From Panax quinquefolius (lineage: Eukaryota > Streptophyta > Magnoliopsida > Apiales > Araliaceae), in the NCBI GenBank assembly GCA_020205615.1, contig CM035165.1:30787544-30851543 (forward strand): a DNA stretch of 64,000 nt. Reading direction: 5' to 3'. The translations under genes were made by a program, and so were the position numbers. This document shows, one piece after another, positions 38,621-50,955 of the stretch (position 1 is its first letter; every line of letters starts with the position of its first letter). The notes beneath the pieces are model-generated. The model was not told the DNA's origin. It did no database searches and saw nothing but the letters and a program-made list of their open reading frames with translations.

Positions 38621-40165
38621 TGTCAAAGACTAATTTCAGATAATTTACAAATAATAGAGATGTAGATGAAAACTCTAGGTACCCACGTGATGATATACGA
38701 GTATAATCGACTTTAGTTAAAGTCGCTTGCCAGCCATGGGCCGGAGTCGATGCGTATGAAGAAGAAAGTACAAGAAGGAGCTATTAGGGCGAGAATTGAT
38801 GAAGAAGGAATACTTGAGTCCACTCTAGACTTTGTGTTCCTAACGACTCGATTTGAGGTACAAGATTATGATGGAGGCACACAATACACCATTTGCAATC
38901 CATCTCGGAAGTACTAAAATGTATCGTGATCTTGATATACATTTTGGTGGAACAATATGAAGAGAGATTGCAAAGTTTATCTCAATGTGTTTAACTTGTT
39001 AACGTGTAAAGGCATCAGTATCTAGTACCTAAGGGTCCGCAACCACTTGAGATTCCGAAATGGAAGTGGGAACACATTACCATGGATTTCATTACGGGTC
39101 TTCTACGGTTTCTTCAAGGCATCAATGCTATTTGGGTTATTGTTGATAGATTAACCAAATCTTGCTCATTTATTGCCGATATCACGGAGACTTATTTCCT
39201 TGAACGTCTTGCTAGTATGTACGTAAATGAGATTGTGAGATTGCATGGCATGCCAAAGATCCATAGTTTTAGATCGTGACCCAAGATTCACTTCATGATT
39301 TTTGGGTTAGTTTGTAGAAAAGCTATGGGCACGAATTTACGATTCAAGATGGCATACCATCCTCAAACGGATGGGCAATCAATCGAGAGGACTATTCAAA
39401 CTCTTGAAGATATATTAAGACTACGTGTCCTGACTTCAAGGCGGTTGGGATAAGTATTTACCATTGGTGGAATTCTCTACAACAACAAGTTATCGAAGCA
39501 AGTATAGGTGTGGCTCCATTCAAGCATTATATGGACGAAAATGTCGTTCTCCAATATGTTGGGATGAGGTGGGTGAAGCAACATTGTTGGGACCCGAGTT
39601 AAGACGTATGACTACCGAAAAGATCCAAATGATTCGACAACGATATACAAAGCGGCACAAGATCGACAAAAGAGTTATGCGGATCTTCATCGAAAGGACG
39701 TGGAATTTAGTGTGGGGATCATGTATTATTGCGAGTTGCTCCATGGAAGGGAGTTACAAGATTTGGGAAGAGAGGAAAGCTCAAATCCACGATTTATTGG
39801 TCCATTTCAAATTCTCGACCGAGTAGGAAATGTAGCTTTATAGACTTGCGTTACCTCAAGTATGTCTCGTGTTCATAATGTGTTTCACATATCTCATACA
39901 TTTTGTAAATATGTGAAAGACCCGAACCACGTTATTGAGTTAGACCAGGACGAGATAGTAGAAGACTTAACGTATGATGAGGAGGTACTGTCAAGATCTT
40001 GGATAGGAAGGAGCATGTCCTACGCTAAGAAAGGTCATACCACAAGTTAAAGTTTTGTGGAGGAATCATGCTATAGAAATGACACAGGAATTGGAAAGCG
40101 GAAATGAAAGCGAGGTATCCTCACCTTTTGAAACACAGTACGTACGTCAATTTCGAGGACGAAAT
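38621..40165 (+). pseudogene. integrase and chromodomain-like tail of element 2
   Basis: 39082-39279 carries MDFITGLLRFLQGINAIWVI and ADITETYFLERLASMYVNEI of the integrase core. AYHPQTDGQS follows at about 39355, GRKCRSPICWDEVGEATLLG at 39530-39600, and MSRVHNVFHISH with the tail to 40165. Core catalytic residues are partly visible but frames change at least three times. Confidence 0.83.
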
Positions 40166-40167
40166 TT

Positions 40168-40182
40168 CATAAGGAGGGAGGT
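40168..40182 (+). other. polypurine tract of element 2
   Basis: ATAAGGAGGGAGGT directly before TGTAAGACCC at 40183. Confidence 0.85.
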
Positions 40183-40495
40183 TGTAAGACCCGAAATTTT
40201 TTAAATAAAAAGGAATTTCCTTTATTTATTATTTTGAAATAAGTAAGGGTTGATTTGATTAATGTGGATAGTTAAGGGTTAAATACGCAAATATTTCAAA
40301 ATAAGCAAGTGGTTATAAAATATTCATTTTTGTTAGGGAATATTCGTTTGGTCGTGGAATATTCGATCTTTGTCGGGAATATTCGTTTGGTCGTGGAATA
40401 TTAAATCTTTGTGGGGAATATTAAATGCTGACGGTAGCGACAATAATATGTGGGCCCCATGTGAAAGCGATTGGATGAGGAAAAGCGACAAAGTA
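40183..40495 (+). repeat. truncated 3' LTR of element 2 (first ~310 bp of LTR B)
   Basis: Colinear with 43168 onward as far as GACAAAGT, then a switch at 40493-40497 to reverse-oriented LTR A text (GAATGATAAAGAATTGAATA, equivalent to about 30705). This is a recombination breakpoint. Confidence 0.85.
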
Positions 40496-41921
40496 TAGAA
40501 TGATAAAGAATTGAATAATGGAAGAATTTCATCAAGTATATAGGGTAGGCCGCGATATCTGAGTTATTCAATAGAATAATAAAGAATGGAATAATGAAGT
40601 TCTCTTCGTGGATAAGAAAGAAATAATACTCCCCTACCTTGGAAAAGCGGATCTTTGGAATAGTGGAGGTAATGACTTCTCTTCTTCTTTCTCTCTATAA
40701 TTTCTCTCTATAATAATCGCCTAAAGCTTTTGTGAATTGGTGAGAAATAAAGGAAGAATGAGCTTCTATTTATAGGAAAATATAGTTTCGATAATTGCAC
40801 ATTTTGGGGCTCAAAAAATTACAGTACAATACCTCCAACTTTTCTTTCATTTTTAATTTAGTCCTGCAAGTATTATCAAACTTGCACCACCTCCCCTAAT
40901 AGTAAATAATGTGAATCAATAGTTCAATCATGTGAATCAATAGTATAATCATGTGAAAAATACGAATTACAGTATAGTACCTCCATTTTTAACTTAGTCA
41001 TGCAAGTATTATCAATCTTGCACCAACTCCCCTAATAGTAAATAATGTGATTCAATAGTACACACATGTGAACAAATAGTTATATAAGCATGTGAATTAG
41101 TAGCAATTAATTGCTCATTTATCCGATAAATTACCCAATTTATCAATATAACCCCTAGATATCAATTATCATCGGAATAGATATCGATTTCCACTAACAC
41201 TAATAATCCCAACACAATGGAACTATCAAAATTCATTTTTAATCAACACAACTTATTCATCATTAATTTTATATCTCACAATATTTAACAAACCGTGTCA
41301 TTCCCGAGAAAGGGGATTTTCGATAAGGATTTCTCCTTATTAGGCGCATAATTAGGTGACCAAACCTCTCCTCGATGAACTTCTAGACATTGTCAATATT
41401 GCAAATAATAATATGAATAACTTTATTGTCTCAATTATTGATTAAATAATATAAAATATTATGCAAATGACATTGTGACAATAATTGAATCAATAATATG
41501 AGAGATATGATCGCAATTATTGTAGTAATAATTGAGTATAAGCGAGTGACTTCTCACGAAGCATCAATAATGAATACTGCCATTACTACGCAACCACGCC
41601 AGACATATTCTTGTTCTTTTAACAAGGTGTTTCAACGATTTAACTCGCAAAACTTCCGCCGTTATTTTCATAAAGTATTTTTGTCATTTTCTCAATCCGA
41701 CAATAATTCCGTTGTGGGGTCCACCAATGATTGTGTCGTTATGCGAATATTCCTATTAAAATGAATATTTCCACCAATCGAATATTATATAACAACTTGC
41801 GTACTTTTGCAAAATTTGTAAATATTACCCACAACTATAACATTATATCAAATCCACACCATAATATTCAAAAATATATTTCGAGAAAATTTAATCTTTA
41901 TTCAAAAGTTGGGGTCTTACA
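40496..41921 (-). repeat. partial LTR A copy, part of a segmental duplication
   Basis: Corresponds to 30705-32148 and is followed by the same Athila-like flank. It holds the TATA region, the CAATAGT-rich upstream part and the conserved block (41292-41398), but lacks the hairpin array and the gag-proximal end. Confidence 0.87.
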
Positions 41922-43167
41922 TACGGCGTCGTTGAAATATACGGTAGGAATCCATTGGAGACATTTAAAGTCAGCGGTTATCGGTTGAAGCATTACTTGG
42001 GTGGCGACATCGACAATGAAGTCACCAGTAATCACACTTCATGACGCCGCCATACCGTGAACATGGAGTAGTCGAAATTTGAAAGACTTAAAACAAGCAC
42101 TAATTAGAGGCAAACCAATTTTACCTTCATCTTCAAAAGTATTTTTAAGTATGTTAGTCAATTTGTAGTTTAGAATATAAGTTTAGTTTAAAATAAGTTT
42201 ATTTCGATTCATTAGGTAGTTAGTTGAGTCATAATTTCTAGTGAATTCAACCTTCAACCTTCAATGTTCATAATGTTATCTTAAACTTATAATTTTATTG
42301 TGTTTCAGGCACTTGGGACTCATGAATATGCATTGGATGCAAAGAATTGGAAAATTTGAACCCATCTAAGTAGTACCGTGAAATGGACAAATTACATAGG
42401 ATATCCACCGTCGGGGCAGGGGTCTTGAATCAAAAATAGAATACCCCCCGGCCAAGGCGGGCATCAGAATACAAAACTTCTTCTAAGGAGGGGTAACAAC
42501 AACTCTAACGTTTATTTTACATACACCAACTCAACCCCTCATCTCCACTTCCCTGAAACATAACTGATACCCACTACCTCACATAACAAACCCACGAACT
42601 CCTCATCTCTCATCCATCATCCCACACATTCCCCACTAACCCACTACATTAACCCACTAAATACCTACACTATCTCCACTCTATAAATTCAAACCCTAAC
42701 TACACCACATCTTCATCCCATTCCATACAATTTCAGTCATACAAAAGTTAGGGTTCTTCAAGTGCGATTTTGGGCAGCAACAAGGAAGGGGAGAATCAAC
42801 CAATTTGTCAATATAATGTGGGTGAGCAAATTCTTGTAACTTCTCATCATATATCACCATATTTGAAGTTCTATTATCATTTTTAGGGGTATTGTGAGTC
42901 GTGCACACCACATGTTCGATAAATTGTTCAAGTGAATTTTGGGGGGATCTTTAATTGAGTTAATTCCATGGCATCAAATCCAGCATCTAAGAGACAGATA
43001 GGTGAAGGCTCAGGGTCTGCACCACCGGCTCGGGCCTTTGACATGAGAAAATTCGTGAGTGCTAATGCCGCCGATCGATATGATTATCTAGTGTCCAAGG
43101 CATTAACTCCAGAGCGAGGCTTGGCACCTGACAACGTAGATGGCCAAATGAAGAGACAAATATATAA
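41922..43167 (+). mobile_element. Athila/Tat-like retroelement 3' segment, copy 2
   Basis: The same segment as 32149-33383, better preserved. It has the integrase tail at about 41925-42000, a non-coding spacer with long stretches identical to copy 1, and the ATG of the Transpos_32-type ORF at 42968. It ends at the TATAA target duplication (43163-43167). Confidence 0.83.
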
Positions 43168-46100
43168 TGTAAGACCCCGAAATTTTTTTAAATAAAAAGG
43201 AATTTCCTTTATTTATTATTTTGAAATAGTAAGGGTTGATTTGATTAATGTGGATAGTTAAGGGTTAAATACGCAAATATTTCAAAATAAGCAAGTGGTT
43301 ATAAAATATTCATTTTTGCTTGGGAATATTCGTTTGGTCGTGGAATATTCAGATCTTTGTGGAGAATATTCGTTGGTCGTGGAATATTCGTATTGTCTTG
43401 GGAATATTAAATGCGACGACAAGCGACAACCCCATGTGGGCCCCATAACTTGAAAAAGCGATTGGATGAGTAAAACGACAAAGTTTGGGTGGTTATAAAT
43501 ACTTGGCGTAGTTGTTACCAAGATTAAGTATGTTGGAATACCGGTGGTTAAAATACGAGAATCTGGCGTGGTTGCACAAAGAACACGGTATTACGCAGTA
43601 TTGTTGAATTATTGATCCTTACGTAAGAAGGCACTACTCAATAATTTTCACGGTGAATTCTTATTCAATATTTTATTTTATTGATTCAATAATTGTTGCG
43701 TTGATATTTTATATTATTATTGTTTCAATAATTGTCCTATTGCATGATATTTCCCATTATCGGATCAATAATTCATATTATTTGAATAATATTATTAGAT
43801 AACATTATTGGCAATGTCTAGAAAGTTACATCTAAGGAGAGGTTTGGTCACCTAATTGCGCGCCAAGAAGAGAGAGAGATCCTTATTGAAAGCCCCTTTC
43901 TCTGGGAATGACTGGTTGTCATAAATGTGATTCGTAATATTATTTGTGAATAATTAATTATTGATTCATATGATAAGGAAATATTTATTTTATATGAATA
44001 TAAATGATGGATTTATCTATGTGGTTATTAATGAAGGAATTAATCTTTGAGATGTTTTATTTGTATTTTATCGGATTGGAGGTATTAAAAGATCAAATCG
44101 GTGTTATTATAGCTTTATTGTGTGAGTTATAATATTTAATCCGACCGTTGGATCGTTGTAATTTTTGGATATGTTATACATATATAAGTTGAGTATATGT
44201 CCACAAATTTTGAACCGTTAAAAATGAACGAATGATTTGTTATAAATTTTAAGAGGTGTTTGATTCGGAAAGTAGGGTTATAATTGATTTTGGTGGAAAA
44301 TTCTAGAATTGAGTGGGCCCCACTTGTGGTTGGTGAAAAAAATGTGCTGAATTTTATTTCAAATGTGGTGGGTGGCAATAGTAGCGAGGTAAAGCCATCG
44401 GTAGTGGCAGTCAAGTGCTGGCTTTACGGCTAACATTTTCCTATAAATAGAAGGCTAAGTTAGAATTGAAAATCACACCGTAAACAAAGTTTTTCTCTTT
44501 CTCTCTCTATATTATTAAGCGTATTTTGTGAGTATTTAGATACTTTGAGAGTCATTGTTCAAAGACAAGTTTCATTCAAAGATCACTTGACCTTTCCTTC
44601 CGGCAATCGATTCTTTGAGGTAAGGGATGTTATTTTCTTCTCAAATGATATTATTTCTTCAATATCATTATCTTTGAAATATTAGTTGGAACTTTTATCA
44701 AATTTGGAACTTTTTCATGCTCGGGGTTACTATTCATGAGTTACTATTCACGAGTTACTATTCATGAGTTACTTATTCACGAGTTACTTATTCACAGTAC
44801 TATTCATGAAGCGTGAAGATGTTTTTTGTGGAATTTCTATCTTTTGGTGCCTGAGTTACTATTCACGATATCGTGACTTATTCACGATATCTGACACTAT
44901 TCACGATATCAAGACTATTCATCGAAAAATAAAATTTCTTCTTTTCGTCCAAAATATCTATTTTTGGATACTAGCTTTGATCTGATTGTATCCATGTTTT
45001 GATCATTCTTGAATCTTACACCACTATGATTATTTTTGAGGTATTGTTGGATATGGATAAAACAAAGTCTGAATCCTTAATCCTTGTCATTTTGTTTCTT
45101 TGGATTCGTTCTTTAAAATATTTTCATCATCCTCGATCTTAAATGATGATATTATTGAATATCTTTGGCACGTAGTGCAAAAGATGAATGATTTCGAAGA
45201 ATATCTTTCTTCACAGAAAGTGCAAAGATGAAGCAGTGTTTAAATGAACATGACCGATCGATGAATATCTTTGGCCTTTAGTGCAAAGATGAGCAGTGTT
45301 GAGATGAACATGACCGATTGATGAATATCTTTGGCACCGTAGTGCAAAGATGAATATTTGATTTGAGATGAATATTGATTGATGTTACTGAGGATAAAAT
45401 ATTGATGATGGACCGTTAAATTCATAGATTATAGTAGATTTCATTCTCTACGTAACTCTTCTATGAATTATTATTTCCATTCGCGAATATTGATCCGAAA
45501 CTTGTTGTCTATTGTATTCATCGATTTTTCCCTGTTGGAGACTAACGATAATTTGTTGTATATTATCTTAGTCATAGTATTCTTTCTTCGGGCTAGTTGA
45601 GCTCACCCTTTTCTTGTTGTTCCATTTTTTCTTCTCGGGAGGCGAGAATGTAGCGAGTACTAGTGGGGTATGGAATGAAGGTTCAGAGAGAGTTGTTTAG
45701 TAGTCCTCACCATTTTGTAAAATAATGTATCAATAATTATGATGGGGATTTATTTTATGTGGATATTATTGTCAGAAGACAATATTATATTTAAACTCAC
45801 AAGATATATTGTCGTATTTCACACGACATTTGTATTATGAAGTTCAGTTTGTTTGCTTGTACCATGTATTTGGCGACTCAGAATGGATGTTGTGTATACC
45901 TATTTTGGGGGCGTCACATATAAAAAAGGGGATGTGATCGGTTTACTGATGAACCAAAGCCAGTGACCGTCAATGTGATGAAGGAATTTTATGCAAATGC
46001 GGAGGATAAGGCCCCATTCATTGCATTCGTGAGGGGTAAACAAGTGCCTTTAAGTTCGAAAGCTATTAACGAGTATTACAGCCTGTGAGTTCTTATGGAA

Positions 46101-46950
46101 TGCCAGTATTATGTGACCATGATCCCGATTACGAGGGAATTTTAACAGAAATAACAAAGTCGGGCACCACATGGGTCAAGGGACGAAAAGGGGGCACAAT
46201 CTTCCTCAACAACGACCTGAGTCATTATGGAAAGATATGGTATGTGTTCATGTGCGCCAAGCTATTCCCGTCTACACATACTACTGAGGTGACAAAGGAG
46301 AAGGTGCTTCTACTGTATGCAATCGTGCATGACTTTCACATCAACATGGGTACCATCATCAACTTCTCGATACAAAGATGCCTGTGAGGGCCATTTTTCG
46401 GTGACTTGCCACACCCATCCCTCATATGTGGGTTGTGCAGGCAGGCTAAAGTTTGGTGGTCCGGTGATGAGCCTACACAGCAACCGCTTTAGCTTTTGGA
46501 CTCACGGATGATTGCACGTTACACAGTGTGGCCTGGGGGGAGTCGCATCTAAGAGGAGTCGGGTTTATATTTCCACCAGCCTCTGAGGAAGAGGCTGATG
46601 CTGAGTACACCTCTGACGATGATGAGTTCCGGGCTGACGAGATTACTGGAGAGCAGGAGACTGAAGAGAATCAGCGGACCGGCAGATACATGTTCAGCTC
46701 TCAATTTTGTAGCCTCCAAAGACAAGTTGATGGGCACAATAAAGAAGCAAATAGACAGATGCAGAGACTGGCAGCCAGGTATGACCACATGTTCAAGGCC
46801 ATGAACATGTCCTTCGCCTCTTTGAACGCGACCCTCCAAAGTTTAAACCCAAATGCTCAGTTTCCATACCAGCAACCTGCATCAATGCCACGATTTCCAC
46901 CTTCTGATTCTGATAATGAAGAGCCACAACCACCACCACCTCAAGCTTAG
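42968..46950 (+). pseudogene. Transpos_32-type plant retroelement ORF, split by a solo LTR
   Basis: The N-terminal part at 42968-43167 begins MASNPASKRQIGEGSGSAP and carries FDMRKFVSANAADRYDYLV. The reading resumes after the solo LTR at 45924 with FTDEPKPVTVNVMKEFYANA and RGKQVPL. Then come DHDPDYEG and FLNNDLSHYGKIWYVFMCAK (46085-46387), the central part of the domain named 'putative plant transposon protein'. A last frame (46528-46950) has acidic, coiled and proline-rich parts and ends PPPPQA. At least two frameshifts (near 46080 and 46380-46520) add to the LTR interruption. In Athila-like elements this ORF lies downstream of pol; its role is unclear, so I give none. Confidence 0.75.
43168..45918 (+). 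repeat. solo LTR (subfamily B) with 5-bp target duplication
   Basis: 2751 bp from TGTAAGACCCC to GGGGGCGTCACA, flanked by TATAA on both sides (43163-43167, 45919-45923). No internal region. It holds CTTACGTAAG (43618-43627), the common block (43803-43922), a TATA box (44441-44450), the donor-like GAG|GTAAGGG (intron base 44620), GAGTTACTATTCA repeats (about 44730-44800) and stem-loops at 45161-45351. Confidence 0.95.
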
Positions 46951-47530
46951 ATGATTACAGGGAAATCCTCGTACACTTAATGCTTTATTCTTACAATAAG
47001 GACATTATAATTGTTAAGTTTGGGGGAGTTAATTAGTTTAGTTTAGAGTTATTGCATGTTTAAGTTAGTTGTTATAGTTCTGCATAAGTTTTCATGTTTG
47101 TTTAGGTTTATGTTCATTATATGTTTGCATTCATGTAGTGTAATTGCATAATAGTTTACATAGTAGCGTAGTATTGTAAATAGTTTTTATTAGTTTTTAA
47201 TCCTGTTATGTTTATTCCATATCTAATTTTTTTTTAAACTGTATTATCTTGCATGAGTCCAGCTGTTAGATAGTACAGTCTAGTTTGGCCAATGATGAGA
47301 CTGGGATTGAGTAGACAAGTATAGTACTGACTATTAGAACCTTGACGTGATTTTCTGTTATGAATTGGACCTTTTCCTGTTTGAAACTGGTATAACAAGG
47401 TTATCACAGTAATAACAACTATGTTGATTGATTTAGTTCAAATTGATACATAATGGACCACTAAAGGATCCTGCTAGTTTGAATGAAAGAATGACAAGGA
47501 TAGGCAGTAAAGGCGAAAATTAGGCAAGAA
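46951..47530 (+). other. 3' end of the Athila-like element (polypurine tract and possible LTR start)
   Basis: After the ORF stop, AAGTTTGGGGGAGTT (about 47018-47032) looks like the polypurine tract common near the 3' LTR of such elements. The following AT-rich 500 bp may be the start of that LTR, cut by LTR A at 47531. I cannot find a second copy in the window to prove it. Confidence 0.45.
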
Positions 47531-47557
47531 TGTGATGCCCCCAAAATAGGTATACAT
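47531..47557 (-). repeat. 27-bp LTR tip repeated before a full LTR
   Basis: TGTGATGCCCCCAAAATAGG plus TATACAT is immediately followed by the complete LTR starting TGTGACGCCCCC at 47558. It is either a remnant of an earlier LTR at the same spot or a slippage product. Confidence 0.85.
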
Positions 47558-50138
47558 TGTGACGCCCCCAAAATAGGTATACATCACCTATTCTGAGTCG
47601 CCAAATACATGGTACATAATATAAATACAATCTTAAATATACAACATGATCTGTGAGTTTTAATACAAATATTGTCTTTCTGATAAAGATTAAAACTCAA
47701 AATAAGTCCTCAATACATTTATTAACACACTATTTCACAGAATAGTGAGGACTACTAATGCTATCCTCTGGACCGTCACTCCGTTCCCTGACTAGTCCCT
47801 GCTACGTTCTCATTTCCTGAAGAGAACAATGAAAGCAAAAGGGTGAGCTCAACTAGCCCAGTAAGAAATATTATGACTAAGATAATGCAAAATAAATTAT
47901 CCTTAGCCTTCAATGTTGTTAAAGCGATACAATATAACAAACATCAAGTTTAAGCTAAAGTAAACAAGCAATCCATTAAAAGAGTCAAGTAGAGAATAAA
48001 ATCTACTATCTTTTATGATTTAAAAGGGTTTTCATCACTTTTATCGCTAAGACTCAGCTTAATAAATAATCCACATCATCCCTGCACTACGGCCAAGGAT
48101 ATTCATTAGTATCACAACCATAAATTATCCATGCACTACGGGCCAAGGATATTCGTGTATTCATCAATGGTCATGATCATGCCAACAACTGTCCATCAAT
48201 GCACTACGGGCCAATGAGGACTTTTACCACATCATTTGTAACATTACGGTCATGATTATACCGAATAATCCCTGGTCATAATCATACCAAGTCCATCTAT
48301 GCACTACAGGCCACATATGACTTTCAACATAATATAAACATGAGATGATGACAATGATATAAGAATTCAATAAAACAAGTTCAAGAATTAATTTATCCAG
48401 GAACCAATAACGTCCAAATTATCAACATGATACTGCTTTGTGGAGTAAAATTCAAGAATGCTCAGAAGGATATTTCCATGAAAAGTTACTGGATGAAGAG
48501 CAAATATCAAGGATATTCCACTATTTTCATGGAGTATAAAAGCCAAAACTTTAATTAACTGAGTATAATAAAGAATGGAATAACAAAAGAAATCACCGGA
48601 TACGCGATAGGCCGCATGATGAGTTATTCCAATGTAATAATAAATAACGAGAATCAGTCGTGCGTAAAACGCATGCATGTGATGTTCCAACAGAATAATA
48701 AATAACGGAACCGGTCATGCATAAACGCACGCATGTGGATGTTCCAAAGAATAATGTAAGAATTTCACCATGTATGCGATACTTGGCGTGTAGGCAAAGT
48801 TATTCCAACATAATAATAAAGAATGGAATATCGGAAGAATTTCACCAAGTATAGGGTAGTCGCGTGATCTGATTATTCCAATGGAATAATAAAGAATGGA
48901 ATAACAGAAGTTCTCTTCATGAATACAAAAGAAATAATACCCCTTACCTTAGAAGAAACTGGATATAGGAGTAGTGAAGTAGCAGAATACTTTTCTTCTT
49001 TCTCTCTATAATTTTCTCTCTCTAAAGTTTCAGTGAATTCGTAAGAAATAATAAAGGAATGAGCTTCTATTTATAGGAGAATGGAAAGGCACTGTGTAAG
49101 GATTTTTCTCACGGACTCAACAATTATGCAAATCACGGATGAAAACTTTGATAACCCAGGATGCCAATTTTCAAACCTCCAACCAATAAGAACAAAGAAA
49201 GGAATTATAATAAATATATATATAAACCACACATGTTTAAAAAAAACAATCAAGCACCCGTAAATTCCAAAATCCAAACCCCTTTCATTTTTTTCTTCCA
49301 CACGTGGGCCCCACGTGTTCCCCTCCCACCAATATGTCATCATCACAAGTGGGTCCTACCATAAAATATATATACTAAATAATTTTCTACTGATTATTTT
49401 GAAAAATGGTTAAATGGGGGTCCATAAAATAAGCAAAACTTCATAAAAATCACCTTAATAATTTTAACAACATTTATCACCTTTATTATAATTCACAATA
49501 TTAATCGAATGAGGTCGTTTTCAGGAAAGAGGGCTTTCGATAAAGATTTCTCCTTATTGGTATGTGATTAAGTGACCAAACCTCTCCTCGACAGAACTTT
49601 TAGACATCGTTAATATTGCAAATAATAATATTAATAACTTTGTCGTCTCAATTATTGATTTAATAATATATAAAATATTTACAATAATTGAATCAAATAA
49701 CGTGAGATCTTATCGCAAAGAATTCTTTGTAGCAATAATTGAACAAAAGCGAGTGACTTCTCATGTAAGCATCAATAATCAATCTGGTGTACTTTACTAT
49801 GCAACCACGCATTATTCATCGTATTTTTAACACCAAGGTGTTTCAGCGAGTTAACAGTAAAACTTCCACCGTTATTTTCATAAAAGATATTTTTATCGTT
49901 TTCTCAATCCGACAATAATTCCATTGTAGGGTACACTAATGATTGTCTTCAGTGCATAAATATTCCACAATAAAGCGAATATTATTCACCAAATCGAATA
50001 TTATATAACAACTTGCGTACTTTTGCAAAATTTATAAATATTACCCACAACTATAACATTATATCAAATTCACTCCATAATATTCAAAATGATATTTATA
50101 GAAAATTCATCTTTATTCCTAAAAGTTGGGGTCTTACA
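47558..50138 (-). repeat. 3' LTR of element 4 (subtype A2)
   Basis: 2581 bp, TGTGACGCCCC to GGGGTCTTACA. It has the hairpin array (48078-48319), a TATA box (49068-49077, minus) and the common block (49512-49617). The upstream part (49081-49500) differs from the A1 LTRs and lacks their AATCAATAGT repeats. Confidence 0.9.
48078..48319 (-). repeat. array of four stem-loops with constant loop GCCCGTAGTG
   Basis: On plus: ATCCCTG/CAAGGAT (48078-48100), ATCCATG/CAAGGAT (48127-48150), GTCCATCAATG/CAATGAGGAC (48191-48221), CATCTATG/CACATATG (48294-48319). All enclose CACTACGGGC or a close variant. Arms differ between copies but stay complementary. Confidence 0.8.
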
Positions 50139-50955
50139 ACCTCCCTTTTTATGAAATTACGCCCTCGAAATTAGGGTACGTGCACGGTATATCGAAGAGG
50201 TAAGGATACCTTGATTTCATTTTGATTCTAACTCCCGTGTCATTTCCTCAACATCGTGGTTTCTCCACAAAACTTTGACTTGAGGTATAACCTTGGAGTG
50301 TAGAATATGTTCCTTCTTATCCAAGATTTGAACAGGAACCTCTTCATACGTTAAATCTTCCGCTATTTCGTTCGGTTCAAACTCAATAATGTGGTGCGGG
50401 TCTTTCACATATTTACGTAATATAGATATGTGAAAAACGTTATGAACACGAGACATACTTGGCGATAAAGTGAGTCTATAGGCCACAGTCCCTACTCGAT
50501 CGGGGATTAAAAATGGGCCAATGAATCGAGGATTGAGTTTTCCTCTTTTTCCAAATCTCGTAACTCCTTTCCATGGAGCAACACGTAACAACACATGGTC
50601 TCCAATATCGAATTCCACGTCCTTTCGATGAAGATCAGCATAACTCTTTTGTCGATCTTGTGAGGTTTTTATACGTTGCCGGATCGTTTGAATCTTTTCC
50701 GTAGTCATACGTACCAACTCCGGTCCCAACAACGTTGCTTCACCCACCTCATCCCAACATACTTGAAAACGACATTTTCTTCCATACAACGCTTCGAACG
50801 GAGCCATGTCAATACTTGTTTGATAGCTATTGTTGTAGGAAAACTCCACCAATGGAAAGAACTTGTCCCAACTTCCCTTGAAGTCAAGGACATAGAGTCT
50901 TAATAAATCTTCAAGAGTTTGAATAGTCCTCTCTGATTGTCCGTCCATCTGAGGA
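50139..50955 (-). pseudogene. integrase C-terminal part and chromodomain-like tail of element 4
   Basis: An open frame of 243 residues (50948-50217) begins at [16 protein letters not shown] in the integrase core. It includes [40 protein letters not shown] (the GPY/F region), SPSMSRVHNVFHISILRKYV and KVLWRNHDVEEMTRELESK, a chromodomain-like end that in chromoviruses directs integration to heterochromatin. This is the best preserved coding block of the elements, but it is cut at the N side by the LTR at 50956. A polypurine tract (minus AAAAAGGGAGGT) adjoins the LTR at 50139. Confidence 0.88.

Larger units (their letters stand above)
33384..40495 (+). mobile_element. Ty3/gypsy LTR retrotransposon 2 (subfamily B), 3' LTR truncated
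   Basis: Plus strand: 5' LTR 33384-36136, degenerate primer-binding site, gag from 36328, protease, RT pieces, integrase, chromodomain-like tail, polypurine tract, 3' LTR from 40183. The 3' LTR stops after about 310 bp, where a subfamily A LTR begins in reverse orientation. The internal region is only about 4 kb and lacks most of the RT palm. Same clade as the A elements by protein and LTR. Confidence 0.87.

Noticed and set aside
45165..45351. tRNA- or snoRNA-like gene in the LTR because of repeated stem-loops
   Set aside because: No A/B box, no C/D or H/ACA boxes; the loops are a repeated LTR motif.
49071..49364. Open frames on both strands upstream of the TATA box in the LTR at 47558-50138
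   Set aside because: Both-strand openness in an AT-rich U3 segment, no conserved counterpart in other LTRs.
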